From NCBI GenBank assembly GCA_002529645.1, contig NAEP01000032.1, forward strand, positions 82,196-146,195: a stretch of 64,000 nt of DNA. Direction: 5' to 3'. Position numbers and translations under genes: made by a program. Positions 1-10,025 of the stretch are shown here, piece after piece. Position 1 is the stretch's first letter. Every line of letters begins with the position of its first letter. Origin of the DNA: Candidatus Lumbricidiphila eiseniae. GTDB taxonomy: Bacteria > Actinomycetota > Actinomycetes > Actinomycetales > Microbacteriaceae. A model generated the notes under the pieces. The model was given only the letters and a program-made list of their open reading frames with translations. It made no database searches and had not been told where the DNA came from.

Positions 1-113
1 CTGATCCGGTGGAGCTCAGCTGCCTCTTTGAGGGTGAGCATGTCCAGGCTCTTGTCACTGGTGCTCAGTGGCGTTACTGTCTCAGTTGTATCAACTAGTG
101 TCATCTTGTCCAT
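1..113 (-). CDS. Excisionase-like/HTH protein, N-terminal part only
   Basis: An open frame on the minus strand starts at ATG 113 (a second in-frame ATG is at 104) and runs off the left edge after 37 codons. Its visible end, LTLKEAAELHRI, has the look of the first helix of a MerR/excisionase-type winged HTH, which usually begins 'LT..EAA..L'. It lies 69 bp downstream of the recombinase stop in the same direction, a usual place for an accessory DNA-binding protein of an integrated element. Function is inferred from this short motif and position only. Confidence 0.4.
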   Translation of the reverse strand, partial: MDKMTLVDTTETVTPLSTSDKSLDMLTLKEAAELHRI

Positions 114-181
114 CCTGTGTCTCTCAGGCGCAAGATTACCACATATATCAGAGTAAAACGTAGGTTACCTGTCCGCTCTTT

Positions 182-1735
182 TTACTTCCAGCCAGGGTGG
201 ACCCGCTCATAGTTCTTGCCCCGCACACCCCTAAGCGTAGGGTCTACTCGACTCACGGTAGGCATCATGATCGTGCTGATGACCCGACGTTTTTCTATAA
301 TTTCGAGTTCTCTCCATGCCTCGTCGATTCGGTCGAGGTTTTTGGTCAGACGCAGCACGATCGGATCGATCTCGGCGAGACGCTCGAGTTCAGCTTGCGC
401 GATTTCGATCCGGGGCATGATCCGCGCTTCTTGATCAATAAGGAGGTCGATCCGCAGTGAGCGGGCGGCTTGTTCTCTGACCTCATCGAGATACTCCTGA
501 AGCTGCTTCACCTCCACAAGTAGCGCCTTCCGCCGTATGTCGGTCTTCTCGTCTTTCGCACCGAGGGAGACGAGGAAGTCCCGGCGGCTGATGCGAGCGA
601 ACAGCAGTTCCTTGACTATTTTGTCGAGGTGTTCTTCCTTCATGGCGACATGGAATCCGTACTTTCCGTCCGGATCAGGTCGACCGGCAGCACCGCGACA
701 CACGTATGCGTAGTACCGCGGACGGCGCGCCGGAGGATCATTGTCGGTCTCGCCCTCAGAAGAGCGGGTCGGTCTGGATCCGGCGTTCTGTTTTCCAACG
801 CGCAGTGGCGACCGACAGACGGCGCAGAAGGCGATGCCCGAGAGCAGATGTGTGACGGGCCAGTTGTTGGTGCGGCGCCGGTTGTCAGGTCTCAGGATTT
901 CTTGGAGCCGGTACCAGGTCTCCTGTTCGATGATCGCCGGCCATATTGCGTCGCCGATGATTTGGTCCTTGTGCTGTCGTTTCCCCGCGTATGCGGGCGT
1001 TGTCAACATCTGCTTTACGGCGGGAGGGGTCCAGCCGAGATTGGAACGGTGATCCTTCCGGGTCGGTCTGCGTGGCGCGATGTCGCGGAGGTTGAAATCT
1101 TTTGCAATCGCGTACAGTGAGTCCCCGTCGAGGATCCGTTGGGCTGCTTCTCGTACCACAGGCGCTTGTTCGGGATGCTCTTCGATCTTGATGAGTTCGC
1201 GGGTAGTCGAGTCGTAGATGCGTCGGTACCCGTAGATGTTCTTTCCATGAGGACGACCTCGTTTGGCCGCATCGCGGACGTTGCGGCGGATGCGCTCACT
1301 GGTCTTGTCGCTCTCGTATTCGGCGTCTACGGCATCCTCGTGCAGCGACCTGCGGTCACGCGCATTGGACGGATCGTAGAGCCGTCCGTGCGTGGTCACC
1401 CAGATGCGCACGCTTCGTTCTTCGCACAGCTCGATCAACCTTGACCACTCGCTCACTTTCCTGGAGCCACGGCTGGACTCCCACAGTGCCAGAACACCAG
1501 CTCCGAACACGTCGTTTTCGAGGTCTCGGACCAGCTGCTCGAAGTCTTCACGGGTGGTGCGTGCGTATCGGCTCGCGCTACGGTCAACATCACGGTAAGG
1601 CTGGGCGGGGTGCAGGGTGAAGCCTTCTCGCTTGAATGCGAGCAGGTTTTCGTTGTGCTGTTGATCCGGTGATTTGCCGGTTCTCCGGTCATCCTTAGAT
1701 ACGCGAAGGTACTCACGCACTGTCAGTTCTCTCAT
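182..1735 (-). CDS. Large serine recombinase (site-specific integrase)
   Basis: The 517-residue protein has the layout of a large serine integrase. The N-terminal resolvase domain carries YLRVSKDD with the catalytic serine at residue 13 and a second active-site stretch ESSRGSR near residue 90. A recombinase domain follows (GKNIYGYRR near 165-175), then a zinc-ribbon that starts CAVC, then a coiled-coil-rich C-terminus. It would cut both strands at att sites through a phosphoserine bond and integrate or excise the element. It reads away from the comEC junction, with its start 26 bp from it. The gene appears intact, so excision that restores comEC is conceivable. Confidence 0.9.
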   Translation of the reverse strand: MRELTVREYLRVSKDDRRTGKSPDQQHNENLLAFKREGFTLHPAQPYRDVDRSASRYARTTREDFEQLVRDLENDVFGAGVLALWESSRGSRKVSEWSRLIELCEERSVRIWVTTHGRLYDPSNARDRRSLHEDAVDAEYESDKTSERIRRNVRDAAKRGRPHGKNIYGYRRIYDSTTRELIKIEEHPEQAPVVREAAQRILDGDSLYAIAKDFNLRDIAPRRPTRKDHRSNLGWTPPAVKQMLTTPAYAGKRQHKDQIIGDAIWPAIIEQETWYRLQEILRPDNRRRTNNWPVTHLLSGIAFCAVCRSPLRVGKQNAGSRPTRSSEGETDNDPPARRPRYYAYVCRGAAGRPDPDGKYGFHVAMKEEHLDKIVKELLFARISRRDFLVSLGAKDEKTDIRRKALLVEVKQLQEYLDEVREQAARSLRIDLLIDQEARIMPRIEIAQAELERLAEIDPIVLRLTKNLDRIDEAWRELEIIEKRRVISTIMMPTVSRVDPTLRGVRGKNYERVHPGWK

Positions 1736-1760
1736 CAGAACTCACCCACCTCTCAACCCA

Positions 1761-3368
1761 ACTATATCTGGGGCAAACTGTGCGGTTGTGACGGCACTGG
1801 TTTTTGCTGCGGCATCCGCGTTGAGGTTTCGTCGGAGCGTGCGAATTATTGCCAGCCTCGTCGCGTTGTTGGGGTTTATTGTGCTTGTTACGCCCGAATC
1901 CACTGTGCTACGGGCTGGAATGATGGCCGTCGTTGTGCTTATCGGGCTTGCCTCCGGGCGTCGCGCTGGGGGAGTGTCTGCGCTGGGGGTGTCGGTCATC
2001 GTGCTGCTTGCCGTGAACCCGTGGTATGCCCGTGACTACGGTTTTGCACTGTCTGTCTTCGCAACCGGGGGATTGCTGTTTTTGACGGCACCGCTGACGC
2101 GACTGGGAACAAGAGTGTTGCCGCGATGGTGTGCGCTCACCCTCGCTGTCCCTGTCGCGGCGCAACTGGCGTGTCAACCAATTCTTATTCTGCTGACCCC
2201 GTCGATTCCGCTCTACGGTGTGGCAGCAAACCTGCTCGCTGCACCCGCCGCGACCCTTGCGACCGTCGTGGGGCTCATGGGATGCCTCGTCCTCCCGGCG
2301 TTGCCCTCGGTCGGGTACGCGTTTCTGCAGGTGGCCTGGCTGCCCGCCAGCTGGATTGCGGTGCTCGCTCGCACGGTGACATCCATGCCCGGTGCCCAAC
2401 TGCCGTGGTTACCGAGTGTCCCGGGTGCATTGCTGTTGGCGGGCCTGTTGGGTGGTGGATGTTGGTTGCTGTGGGGGAGTTCTCGGTGGCGCCGACTGCG
2501 GCTTGTTGTCGGGGCCGCAATCACGGTGGGCACTGCGGTGCCGCTCGGGATCACGGTCGGTGCCCCGAGCATCACTGCGGCGACTCGCCCGGGAGAGTGG
2601 GCGATTGCACTGTGCGATGTCGGTCAGGGAGATGCGGTGTTTGTGCGGTCGGGCACCTCGATCGCACTCATTGACACCGGCCCCGAACCATCCGAGCTGG
2701 AGCGGTGTCGGGCTGAACTGGGGATTGAACGCGTGTCTCTGCTCGTGCTCACCCACTGGGATCTCGACCACGTGGGTGGGGTGCCAGCGGTGGGCGGCCG
2801 GGTCGACGAGGTATTGCACGGTCCGCTCGATGGCATGCGATCGAGTCGAGCACTCGATCCGCTCGTCTCGGGCGGTGCGACGCTCACCGAGGTGCGTGCA
2901 GGTTTCAGTGGCACCCTCGGTTCGATCGCCTGGCGGGTGCTGTGGCCGATTGCGGATATCGCGCCCGGCAATGACGCCAGCGTTGTCATCGACATGGAGG
3001 ATGTCTCGTACCGAGCAATTTTTCTCGGTGATCTGGGCGCTGCCGCCCAACAACGAATGCGTTCCCTCGGCGGGGTTCGGCCGGTGAACATCGTCAAGGT
3101 TTCGCATCACGGATCGAGCGACCAGAGCCCCGAACTCTACTTCGAGCTTCGGGCTGCCGTGGCTCTCATTGGTGTGGGTGCACACAACACGTACGGGCAC
3201 CCGACGTCGCGACTGCTCGATCTGCTTGCGCGCACCGAAACTCGAGTGGTACGCACCGATACCATGGGCTTGTCGCTTCTGACCGCGACACCCACCCGGC
3301 TGCGGTTGTGGAGTGAGCGTGCACCTCCGGTGACCACTCAACCGCGTCCTGTCGGTGGTTCCGCATAG
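1761..3368 (+). pseudogene. comEC: comEC 3' fragment, 5' part separated by element insertion
   Basis: ComEC is the inner-membrane channel for single-stranded DNA uptake. What remains is about 535 residues: the membrane region from the SGANC motif onward, then the C-terminal metallo-beta-lactamase-like domain with DVGQGDAVFV, LTHWDLDHVGG, VSHHGSSD and a terminal YGHPTSR. Family members are usually 700-800 residues, so the N-terminal OB-like domain and first membrane segments are missing. The upstream codons of the open frame are antisense to the integrase and are not ComEC-like. The fragment has no plausible start of its own and is called disrupted; its frame is intact, so precise excision could restore it. 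Confidence 0.85.
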
Positions 3369-3468
3369 ACTTGCTCCAGCGATTGGAGGGTTAGTGGTTG
3401 GCACACGTGCAAGATCTGGGCCCGGGCGCACGGGAGTCTCCGCGGCCGCTGGGCGGCGAGTTATCCCG

Positions 3469-4449
3469 GTGCTCACCTGGAATGAGATTCGCCCGGCGCC
3501 GGTTATTCTCCTGTCGGGGCCAGAGGAAGTGTTGGCTGAACGGTCGCTCACGATTATCCGAGATTTTCTTCGGACTGAAGATCCGGCACTGGAAGTGAGC
3601 GACATCGCGGCGGACCTCTATCATCCCGGCGAGTTGTTGACCGTGGCGAGCCCCTCGCTCTTTGGTGAGCCTCGCCTTATCCGAGTCAGTGCCGTAGAAA
3701 AAGCGACGGAAGATTTTCTACTCGACGCGCTGCGCTACCTTGAACAGCCTGCCGACGGCACGACCCTGCTTCTCCGGCACCGTGGCGGTGTGCGTGGTAA
3801 GAAGCTGCTTGACAGGGTGCGAGCTGCGGCAGATATTGCGATCGAAGTGACGTGCCCTGAACTGCGCAAAGAGATCGAGAAGCAGGACTTCGTGGTTGCC
3901 GAGTTTCGTGCTGCGGGCCGCAGGATTGCGCCTGCAGCGCTGCGGTCCCTCGTGACCGCATTCAGCGATGACCTGCGCGAACTAGCCGCCACCTGTCGGC
4001 AACTTCTGGCAGATACTCCGGGTGAGATCACTCCCAGCGTCGTCGCACAGTACTGCGGTGGTCGTGTCGATACCAACGCTTTTGCGGTAGCTGATGCTGC
4101 CATCGCCGGGCACCGCGGTGATGCACTCATCGCGCTTCGGCACGCACTCGACGGCGGCACTGATCCGGTGCCCCTCGTCGCAGTATTCGCCATGAAACTT
4201 CGCACAATGGCCCGAGTTTCTGGGGAGACCGGTGGTGAAGCCCGGGTGGCAGCAGCACTTGGCCTTGCACCGTGGCAGGTTGGTCGTGCTCGTCGTGATC
4301 TGTCTGGCTGGGAAGACGAGGGTCTTGCTGCCGCGATCGTTGCGACCACCACCACGGACGCCGCTGTTAAGGGTGCCGAGCGCGACCCGGTGTTCGCGCT
4401 TGAGCGCCTTGTTGCGGTAGTGGCTGGGCGTGGTCGCTACCCTACATAG
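3469..4449 (+). CDS. holA: DNA polymerase III subunit delta
   Basis: The 326-residue protein matches the clamp-loader delta subunit that opens the sliding clamp at primed sites. It begins LTWNEIRPAPVILLSGPEEV, the usual actinobacterial start, with the fold's helical collar domain in the C-terminal third. GTG 3469 is chosen because it begins exactly at the conserved N-terminus with GGCGAG upstream; a longer frame from 3355 would add an unconserved stretch overlapping comEC. It follows comEC, as in relatives, and ends at a hairpin terminator facing rpsT. Confidence 0.88.
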   Translation: MLTWNEIRPAPVILLSGPEEVLAERSLTIIRDFLRTEDPALEVSDIAADLYHPGELLTVASPSLFGEPRLIRVSAVEKATEDFLLDALRYLEQPADGTTLLLRHRGGVRGKKLLDRVRAAADIAIEVTCPELRKEIEKQDFVVAEFRAAGRRIAPAALRSLVTAFSDDLRELAATCRQLLADTPGEITPSVVAQYCGGRVDTNAFAVADAAIAGHRGDALIALRHALDGGTDPVPLVAVFAMKLRTMARVSGETGGEARVAAALGLAPWQVGRARRDLSGWEDEGLAAAIVATTTTDAAVKGAERDPVFALERLVAVVAGRGRYPT

Positions 4450-4468
4450 GAGCAAACCGCGCACAAAA

Positions 4469-4502
4469 ACGCCCGGGCCATCACAGACGGTGGCCCGGGC
4501 GT
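4469..4502. terminator. Bidirectional rho-independent terminator between holA and rpsT
   Basis: A perfect 12-bp inverted repeat (ACGCCCGGGCCA and its complement) closes a 10-nt loop between the convergent ends of holA and rpsT. An A-run lies on its left side, giving a T-run for transcripts coming from rpsT. Confidence 0.85.
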
Positions 4503-4521
4503 GTGAAAACTGCGGGCACAG

Positions 4522-4782
4522 CTAGAGCGCAGCGACCTGCTTGGCAATCGCCGACTTGCGGTTCGCGGCCTGATTGCGGTGGATGACACCCTTGCTCACG
4601 GCTTTATCGAGCTTACGCGCAGCGGCGTGTGCGGCAGTGGTTGCTTTCTCCTTGTCACCCGTGGCAATGGCTTCACGGGCCGTTCGAACGGTGCTCTTGA
4701 GCTCGCTCTTCACAGCCTTGTTGCGCTCCTGTGCTTTGCGGTTGGTGGTGATGCGCTTGATCTGCGACTTAATATTTGCCAC
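4522..4782 (-). CDS. rpsT: 30S ribosomal protein S20
   Basis: The 86-residue lysine- and alanine-rich protein starts [20 protein letters not shown] and ends in the usual S20 helix ([14 protein letters not shown]). It binds 16S rRNA early in small-subunit assembly. The GTG at 4782 is preferred because it begins the conserved N-terminus and has AAGGAAG a few bases upstream; the much longer open frame to 5241 is an artefact. It is transcribed away from lepA and towards holA. Confidence 0.95.
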   Translation of the reverse strand: MANIKSQIKRITTNRKAQERNKAVKSELKSTVRTAREAIATGDKEKATTAAHAAARKLDKAVSKGVIHRNQAANRKSAIAKQVAAL

Positions 4783-5049
4783 GTGAATTTCTTCCTTCGG
4801 ACACTGTGTGAAATAGCGGATGTCGCGTGACTCGAGCCCTTCGCGACGATCGTGTGAGACATCCCACACGCAAGCCAACAGGTAATGATACCAGCAAAAC
4901 GGGGAAAGGGTGAAGCGCAGGAGTGAAGAAGCGGCGGTGATCACGCTGTTATCAGAGTCCTGTGGGAGGGCGAAGCTCAGGAGGAGAGAACAGGAAGGAA
5001 TGTCGGAGCCAGACCGGCCTGCTCGCGACGGCTTGGGCTGGCACTGGTG

Positions 5050-5140
5050 TGTGGTTCCGGTGCTCACGGGTGCGTGCGACCTGCCGACCCGAGGCCGGTG
5101 TTGGTTCTGTTGTGGTTCCGGTGCGCACTGGTACGTGCGA
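5050..5140. repeat. Paired direct repeat, period 61
   Basis: Copies at 5050-5079 and 5111-5140 match at 27 of 30 positions (start GTGGTTCCGGTGC) and enclose an unrelated 31-nt middle. The pair lies in the divergent rpsT/lepA gap, 11 bp before lepA. The rest of that gap (4783-5049) shows no gene or clear signal. Same geometry as the other period-60-62 doublets. Confidence 0.85.
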
Positions 5141-5151
5141 GAATCGTTCGG

Positions 5152-7011
5152 ATGTCCCCGAGAGCTGCCATTCCGTTGGTGCCTGCCGCCACTGACCCCG
5201 CGATGATCCGAAATTTCTGCATCATCGCGCACATTGACCACGGCAAGTCAACGCTTGCCGACCGGATGCTACAGATCACCGGCATTGTCAGTGACCGTGA
5301 CATGCGCGCACAATACCTTGACCGCATGGACATCGAGCGTGAGCGCGGCATTACGATCAAGAGCCAGGCGGTGCGGATGCCGTGGCAGGTACAGGGGCGT
5401 GCGTTTGCGCTCAACATGATCGACACCCCCGGCCATGTTGACTTCAGCTACGAGGTGTCTCGGTCACTGGCGGCGTGTGAGGGGGCGGTTCTGCTCGTCG
5501 ACGCGGCGCAGGGCATTGAGGCGCAAACCCTTGCCAACCTGTATCTGGCGTTGGAGAACGACCTCACAATCCTCCCGGTGCTCAACAAAATCGACCTACC
5601 GGCCGCAGAGCCCGAGAAATACGCCCGCGAACTCGCCGAACTTATCGGTGGCTCGCCCGATGATGTGCTGCGGGTGTCCGGCAAGACTGGTGTGGGTGTC
5701 GAAGACCTGCTCGACCACGTCGTTGAGCACATTCCTGCGCCGACAGGCATTGCGGATGCCCCGGCCCGTGCCATGATCTTTGACTCCGTCTATGACAGCT
5801 ATCGCGGTGTTGTCACCTACGTCCGAATGGTCGATGGAAAGCTCGGTCCGCGCGAGCGGATCCAAATGATGTCTACCCGGGCAACCCACGAGATCCTGGA
5901 GATCGGGGTGAGTTCGCCGGAACCAACCCCGGGCAACGGCCTGGGTGTCGGTGAGGTGGGGTATCTCATCACCGGTGTGAAAGATGTGCGTCAGTCGAAG
6001 GTTGGCGACACCGTGACCAGCGGCACTCGCCCGGCCACCCAGGCCCTTCCCGGATACACCGAGCCGCTCCCGATGGTTTTCTCGGGTCTTTATCCGATTG
6101 ATGGTAGCGACTACCCTGAACTGCGTGACGCACTCGATAAACTCAAGCTGTCCGACGCTGCGCTCGTGTACGAACCCGAGACATCTGTGGCGCTGGGGTT
6201 CGGTTTCCGGTGCGGATTCCTCGGGCTGCTACACCTGGAAATCGTCACAGAGCGGCTCCGCCGGGAGTCTGATCTCGACATTATTGCCACCGCACCGTCG
6301 GTTATTTATGAGGTCACAACCGAGGACAAGAAAACCGTCACCGTCACCAATCCGAGTGAATTTCCCACGGGCGGCAAGGTCGCACAGGTGCGTGAGCCGG
6401 TTGTGAAGGCCGCCATTCTGACGCCGAAAGACTACGTCGGCACCGTCATGGAGTTGTGTCAGTCCCGTCGCGGAACGCTTCTGGGCATGGACTATCTCGG
6501 GGAAGATCGAGTCGAAATTCGCTATCTTGTTCCGCTCGGCGAGATTGTGTTCGACTTCTTTGACCACCTGAAATCGAAGACCGCCGGGTATGCCTCGCTT
6601 GACTATGAACCGGCTGGGGACCAAGCTGCCGATTTGGTAAAGGTCGATATTCTGCTACAGGGCGAGCAGGTTGATGCGTTTAGTGCGATCGTGCACCGCG
6701 ACAAGGCCTATGCCTACGGGGTGCTCATGACCGGTCGGCTTCGGGGGCTCATTCCTCGGCAACAGTTTGAGGTTCCGATTCAGGCAGCTATTGGCGCACG
6801 AATCATCGCTCGTGAGTCTATTCGTGCAATGCGCAAAGACGTTCTCGCCAAGTGTTATGGCGGAGACATTACCCGCAAACGCAAACTGTTGGAGAAGCAA
6901 AAAGAAGGTAAGAAACGAATGAAGATGGTCGGTCGGGTAGAGGTACCACAAGAAGCATTTATCGCGGCGCTGTCCGGAGATGTCGAGGGTAAAAATGTCA
7001 AACCAAGATAG
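5152..7011 (+). CDS. lepA: Elongation factor 4 (ribosomal back-translocase GTPase)
   Basis: The 619-residue translational GTPase has [20 protein letters not shown] (P-loop) near residues 18-37, the switch region [16 protein letters not shown] and NKIDLP, and the LepA C-terminal domain ending with [10 protein letters not shown]4 acts on ribosomes stalled or mistranslocated under stress. ATG 5152 ([17 protein letters not shown]) matches the normal actinobacterial N-terminus; an upstream in-frame start at 5047 would cross the direct-repeat pair. It overlaps the next gene by 17 bp, so the two are probably coupled. Confidence 0.96.
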   Translation: MSPRAAIPLVPAATDPAMIRNFCIIAHIDHGKSTLADRMLQITGIVSDRDMRAQYLDRMDIERERGITIKSQAVRMPWQVQGRAFALNMIDTPGHVDFSYEVSRSLAACEGAVLLVDAAQGIEAQTLANLYLALENDLTILPVLNKIDLPAAEPEKYARELAELIGGSPDDVLRVSGKTGVGVEDLLDHVVEHIPAPTGIADAPARAMIFDSVYDSYRGVVTYVRMVDGKLGPRERIQMMSTRATHEILEIGVSSPEPTPGNGLGVGEVGYLITGVKDVRQSKVGDTVTSGTRPATQALPGYTEPLPMVFSGLYPIDGSDYPELRDALDKLKLSDAALVYEPETSVALGFGFRCGFLGLLHLEIVTERLRRESDLDIIATAPSVIYEVTTEDKKTVTVTNPSEFPTGGKVAQVREPVVKAAILTPKDYVGTVMELCQSRRGTLLGMDYLGEDRVEIRYLVPLGEIVFDFFDHLKSKTAGYASLDYEPAGDQAADLVKVDILLQGEQVDAFSAIVHRDKAYAYGVLMTGRLRGLIPRQQFEVPIQAAIGARIIARESIRAMRKDVLAKCYGGDITRKRKLLEKQKEGKKRMKMVGRVEVPQEAFIAALSGDVEGKNVKPR

Positions 7012-7948
7012 CTCCGGTGAGCCACCGAGTAAAGAGCCGATACCGCTGGATGTTTCGAGCGCACCAACGGGTACGTCTCCGGAGGCAACGGCAGGTACAC
7101 TCCTGGAGGCAACGGGTACCTCGGTGGGAGAACGCGGTAACGAGGTGGCATCCACTCCCGTCGCCGGTTATCGAAAGAACCGTGTGCGCCGACAGCCAGC
7201 CACCGCGGTTGAGGGTGTTGTGCGGATGGCTCGATTCGTGCTGCGCACCGGGAGGCCTGCGACCGACCGTATTCGGAATACCCGTCGTCGACAAACCTTC
7301 ACCGATCTGTCTGTCAGCTACGGGGCGATCGGGGCAACACTCTCCGATGACTTTCTCCGGTTCCCACCGACGGGGTACCAGGTCGCCGAACAGTCTGTGC
7401 GGCTCGGCAGTGGTGCCGAGCGTTTCGAACGCGCTGCCGAGCAGGTTATGACCTGGGCTATCCAGCGTGAGGCGGGTTTCAAGATTCGCCACGTGGAAGC
7501 GGGAACCGGCACGCAGTACACCGGTGTCTTGTTTGACACGAACGGAATACCGCTTCCGGAGCAGCCCATCGCCGTGGTGGAAGAACGCGTCGGCACTGAC
7601 GGTACCCCGTACATTGCCTCCGGGATGACCGCGACTATTCAGAGCCCACGGCTGGCACGTCTCGGACAGTTTCTGGGCACCACGTCGACACCGGTGCTTG
7701 TCGTATACGTTGTGCAAGAACCACGCAAGATTGGGTATGCCTACGGCACAACCGGCCACGGTGACGAATCCGGTGAGGAGTCCTTCATGCTTGACTGGCA
7801 TGACGACGACACCGTGTGGCTGACGATCCGCACGATGTTCGATAAACCGTACGGATTACGATGGCTGACGGCCCCGATCCGGCAGTACGTTCGGCGGGAC
7901 CACATGCAGCGACAGCTCCGAGCGCTGCACCCCGCAACCGGCGGGTAG
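6995..7948 (+). CDS. DUF1990 family protein
   Basis: The 317-residue protein has a variable Ser/Thr/Gly-rich N-terminus (about 1-50, with two short GNG-like repeats) and then a DUF1990-like domain with [24 protein letters not shown] and a C-terminal stretch rich in Gly and Tyr ([20 protein letters not shown]). This family is found in actinobacteria between lepA and hemW and has no assigned reaction. ATG 6995 has GAGGGT at good spacing; ATG 6980 is possible. The frame overlaps lepA and ends 3 bp before hemW, so the three genes probably form one transcript. Confidence 0.8.
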   Translation: MSNQDSSGEPPSKEPIPLDVSSAPTGTSPEATAGTLLEATGTSVGERGNEVASTPVAGYRKNRVRRQPATAVEGVVRMARFVLRTGRPATDRIRNTRRRQTFTDLSVSYGAIGATLSDDFLRFPPTGYQVAEQSVRLGSGAERFERAAEQVMTWAIQREAGFKIRHVEAGTGTQYTGVLFDTNGIPLPEQPIAVVEERVGTDGTPYIASGMTATIQSPRLARLGQFLGTTSTPVLVVYVVQEPRKIGYAYGTTGHGDESGEESFMLDWHDDDTVWLTIRTMFDKPYGLRWLTAPIRQYVRRDHMQRQLRALHPATGG

Positions 7949-7951
7949 TCA

Positions 7952-9190
7952 GTGACATCCGTGTTGCCCTCTGGTGACCGGCCACCGGTTGATGGGCTAC
8001 TGCCCGTGCCCGCCGAAGGCCCAGTGTCCCGAGTCTTTGGGATGTATCTACACGTGCCGTTTTGTCGGGTGCGGTGCGGGTACTGCGATTTCAATACGTA
8101 CACCGCGGGGACCTTGCGGGGCGTGCGACAGGAAGATTTCGCCGAGCAGGCGATCGCGGAGATCACCTTCGCACGGCGGGTGCTCGAGGCATCCGGTGTG
8201 CCCGACCGGCCCATCGAGACGGTCTTTTTTGGGGGCGGCACGCCCACTCTGCTGCCGGTTACGGATCTCGTGCGGATGCTTGCCGCGGCGCGTGCGGAGT
8301 TTGGACTGCGACCCGATGCCGAGGTGACAATCGAGGCGAACCCCGATACGGTTGGGCCGCGCGAACTCGATATGCTCGCCGCGGGTGGCATTACCCGCAT
8401 CTCGTTTGGTATGCAATCGGCGGTGCCGCACGTGCTCGCAACACTTGACCGCACACACGACCCGAAGCGGGTAGCGCCGGTTGTGACGGCGGCGCACTCG
8501 GCGGGTCTTGCCGTGAGTGTCGATCTCATCTTTGGCACACCGGGAGAGTCACTCGCCGACTGGCAGCGCAGCCTGGACGCAGCACTAGCGTGCCGGCCAG
8601 AACACATCAGCGCCTACTCGCTCATCGTCGAGGAGGGGACGGCGCTTGCGCGGCGCATCCGGCGCGGTGAGTTGGCGGCGCCCACCGATGACATGCAGGC
8701 AGACATGTACGAACTGGCTGACCAGAGGTTTGCCGCCGCCGGGTTTGAGTGGTACGAGATCAGCAACTGGGCACAGGATGCCTCGCACCGCTCCCGCCAC
8801 AACCTTGGCTATTGGCGGGGTGATGATTGGTGGGGCATTGGCCCCGGAGCGCACAGCCATATCGGCGGAGTGCGCTGGTGGAACGTGAAGCATCCCGCTG
8901 CGTATGCAGAACGTATCACTGCCGGAGTGTCACCCGCGGCCGGTCGGGAGAGGCTCGATTCGCAGACCCGGGAGGTCGAGCGAGTGATGCTTGGCGTTCG
9001 GGTTCGGGCTGGGATAGCGCTCGCCTCTCTATCCCACTCGGCTCGGCTTCTCGTGGCCGAGTTCATCGCGGAAGAACTCATTGACGCACAAGCTGCTCTG
9101 GCGGGTGAACTCACGCTCACCCGCCGAGGGCGGCTGCTGGCCGACGCGGTTGTGCGACGGTTGCTCGAGGCCTCCGACGCCGACAGCTGA
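7952..9190 (+). CDS. hemW: Heme chaperone HemW (radical SAM, coproporphyrinogen oxidase-like)
   Basis: The 412-residue protein carries the radical SAM cluster motif CRVRCGYC (CxxxCxxC) near residues 38-45, the SAM-binding GGGTPTLL and the HemW C-terminal domain. It is related to HemN, but the single leading motif and lepA/hrcA context fit HemW, which delivers heme to target proteins, rather than the oxidase. GTG 7952 follows the DUF1990 stop directly. Its last codons contain the first copy of a 22-bp duplicated stretch. Confidence 0.92.
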   Translation: MTSVLPSGDRPPVDGLLPVPAEGPVSRVFGMYLHVPFCRVRCGYCDFNTYTAGTLRGVRQEDFAEQAIAEITFARRVLEASGVPDRPIETVFFGGGTPTLLPVTDLVRMLAAARAEFGLRPDAEVTIEANPDTVGPRELDMLAAGGITRISFGMQSAVPHVLATLDRTHDPKRVAPVVTAAHSAGLAVSVDLIFGTPGESLADWQRSLDAALACRPEHISAYSLIVEEGTALARRIRRGELAAPTDDMQADMYELADQRFAAAGFEWYEISNWAQDASHRSRHNLGYWRGDDWWGIGPGAHSHIGGVRWWNVKHPAAYAERITAGVSPAAGRERLDSQTREVERVMLGVRVRAGIALASLSHSARLLVAEFIAEELIDAQAALAGELTLTRRGRLLADAVVRRLLEASDADS

Positions 9191-9240
9191 TTTTGCTGGC
9201 GGGCTGACCGCTGACTCTGCCGACAGCTGATTTTGCTGGC
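9179..9240. repeat. 22-bp direct repeat, period 40
   Basis: Identical copies (CGACAGCTGATTTTGCTGGC core) lie at 9179-9200 and 9219-9240; the first includes the hemW stop codon. The 40-bp period differs from the 60-62-bp doublets, so a simple local duplication is the plain reading. Confidence 0.8.
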
Positions 9241-9281
9241 CGCCGACCTCGCTGGTGGCTGACCGCTTGCGGCCACTTGGG

Positions 9282-10025
9282 TTATCTGATGAGGCGCAGG
9301 GAGAGGGGGTATCGGTATGCGCGACCGCGCTGCGCCTGAGCAAACCCTATAACCGAGAAAATCACCAGCACCATCCACACCACGAGGGGGAATGTCCATC
9401 CGATATACGGTATCCAGCTGACGAAAAAGGTGGCAAACAGCGCTATGACGGCGGTAATCTGGAAGTTCACGGCCTCTTTGCCTTCCTGATTGACAAACGG
9501 GCCGCGCCCGCGGAACACGGACCAGATGATGAGTCCGGGCAGGAACCACAGGATGCCGCTGAGGTGGGTGAGTGAAGCCCAGAAGATGTCCTGCTCCCGG
9601 CTGAGTGGTGTCACGGGTGCCGTGTAGCCGTAGGACGGGTATCCGGGGGGTTGTTGTCCGTATGGTCCGGGGGGTTGTTGTCCGTATGCTGCCGGGGGTT
9701 GTTGTCCGTATGCTGCCGGGGGTTGTTGTCCGTATGGTCCGGGGGGTTGTTGTCCGTATGGTCCCGGGGGTTGTTGTCCGTATGGTCCCGGGGGTTGTTG
9801 TCCGTATGGTCCCGGGGGTTGTTGTCCGTATGGTCCCGGGGGTTGTTGTCCGTATGGTCCCGGGGGTTGTTGTCCGTCGAACGGAGGGGGCCTGTCAAAG
9901 CTTGGTTGTTGGAGCGGAGGCTGTTCCGCACCCTGTTGACCGGGATACGGCACCTGCGTGTTCCCTACCGGGTCTGGCCCAACCGGCCTGTCATCATCAG
10001 ATTCGGGCGTGGAAGACTCGGACAT
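9282..10025 (-). CDS. DUF4870 membrane protein with a Gln-Pro-rich repeat tail
   Basis: The 247-residue protein has an acidic start, a low-complexity region of ten 8-residue units (GQQPPGPY or GQQPPAAY) at residues 51-130, and a DUF4870-type membrane domain of about three helices (FWASLTHLSGILWFLPGLII onward, then FQITAVIALFATFFVSWIPY). The domain also occurs in Tic20-like proteins; the function is unknown. It runs opposite to hemW and hrcA. The repeat tail is probably cytoplasmic and could change length by slippage. Confidence 0.85.
   Translation of the reverse strand: MSESSTPESDDDRPVGPDPVGNTQVPYPGQQGAEQPPLQQPSFDRPPPFDGQQPPGPYGQQPPGPYGQQPPGPYGQQPPGPYGQQPPGPYGQQPPGPYGQQPPAAYGQQPPAAYGQQPPGPYGQQPPGYPSYGYTAPVTPLSREQDIFWASLTHLSGILWFLPGLIIWSVFRGRGPFVNQEGKEAVNFQITAVIALFATFFVSWIPYIGWTFPLVVWMVLVIFSVIGFAQAQRGRAYRYPLSLRLIR
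9636..9875. repeat. 24-bp tandem repeat, ten copies, coding
   Basis: Units such as GGTTGTTGTCCGTATGGTCC repeat with a 24-bp period within the DUF4870 gene. Most units are identical at the DNA level, which points to recent slippage or conversion. Changes in copy number keep the reading frame. Confidence 0.92.

Larger units (their letters stand above)
1..1760. mobile_element. Right end of an integrated element inserted in comEC
   Basis: A serine recombinase gene and an excisionase-like gene start sit directly against a comEC that lacks its 5' part. ComEC homology begins abruptly at about 1761-1770, in the conserved SGANC membrane motif, just upstream of the recombinase start codon. Large serine integrases normally lie next to their attachment site, so this junction is inferred to be one att half-site inside comEC. 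The other end, with the missing comEC 5' part, would lie left of base 1. Phage, plasmid or ICE origin cannot be told from here. Confidence 0.75.

Noticed and set aside
2409..3605. Long open frame (398 codons) antisense to comEC and holA
   Set aside because: It mirrors codon structure of the real genes, shows no family motif and is Arg/Pro/Thr-biased like other antisense frames in GC-rich DNA.
9179..9240. Counting the 22-bp pair near the hemW stop among the doublets
   Set aside because: The period is 40, outside the 60-62 class, and the middle is only 18 nt; a local duplication explains it.
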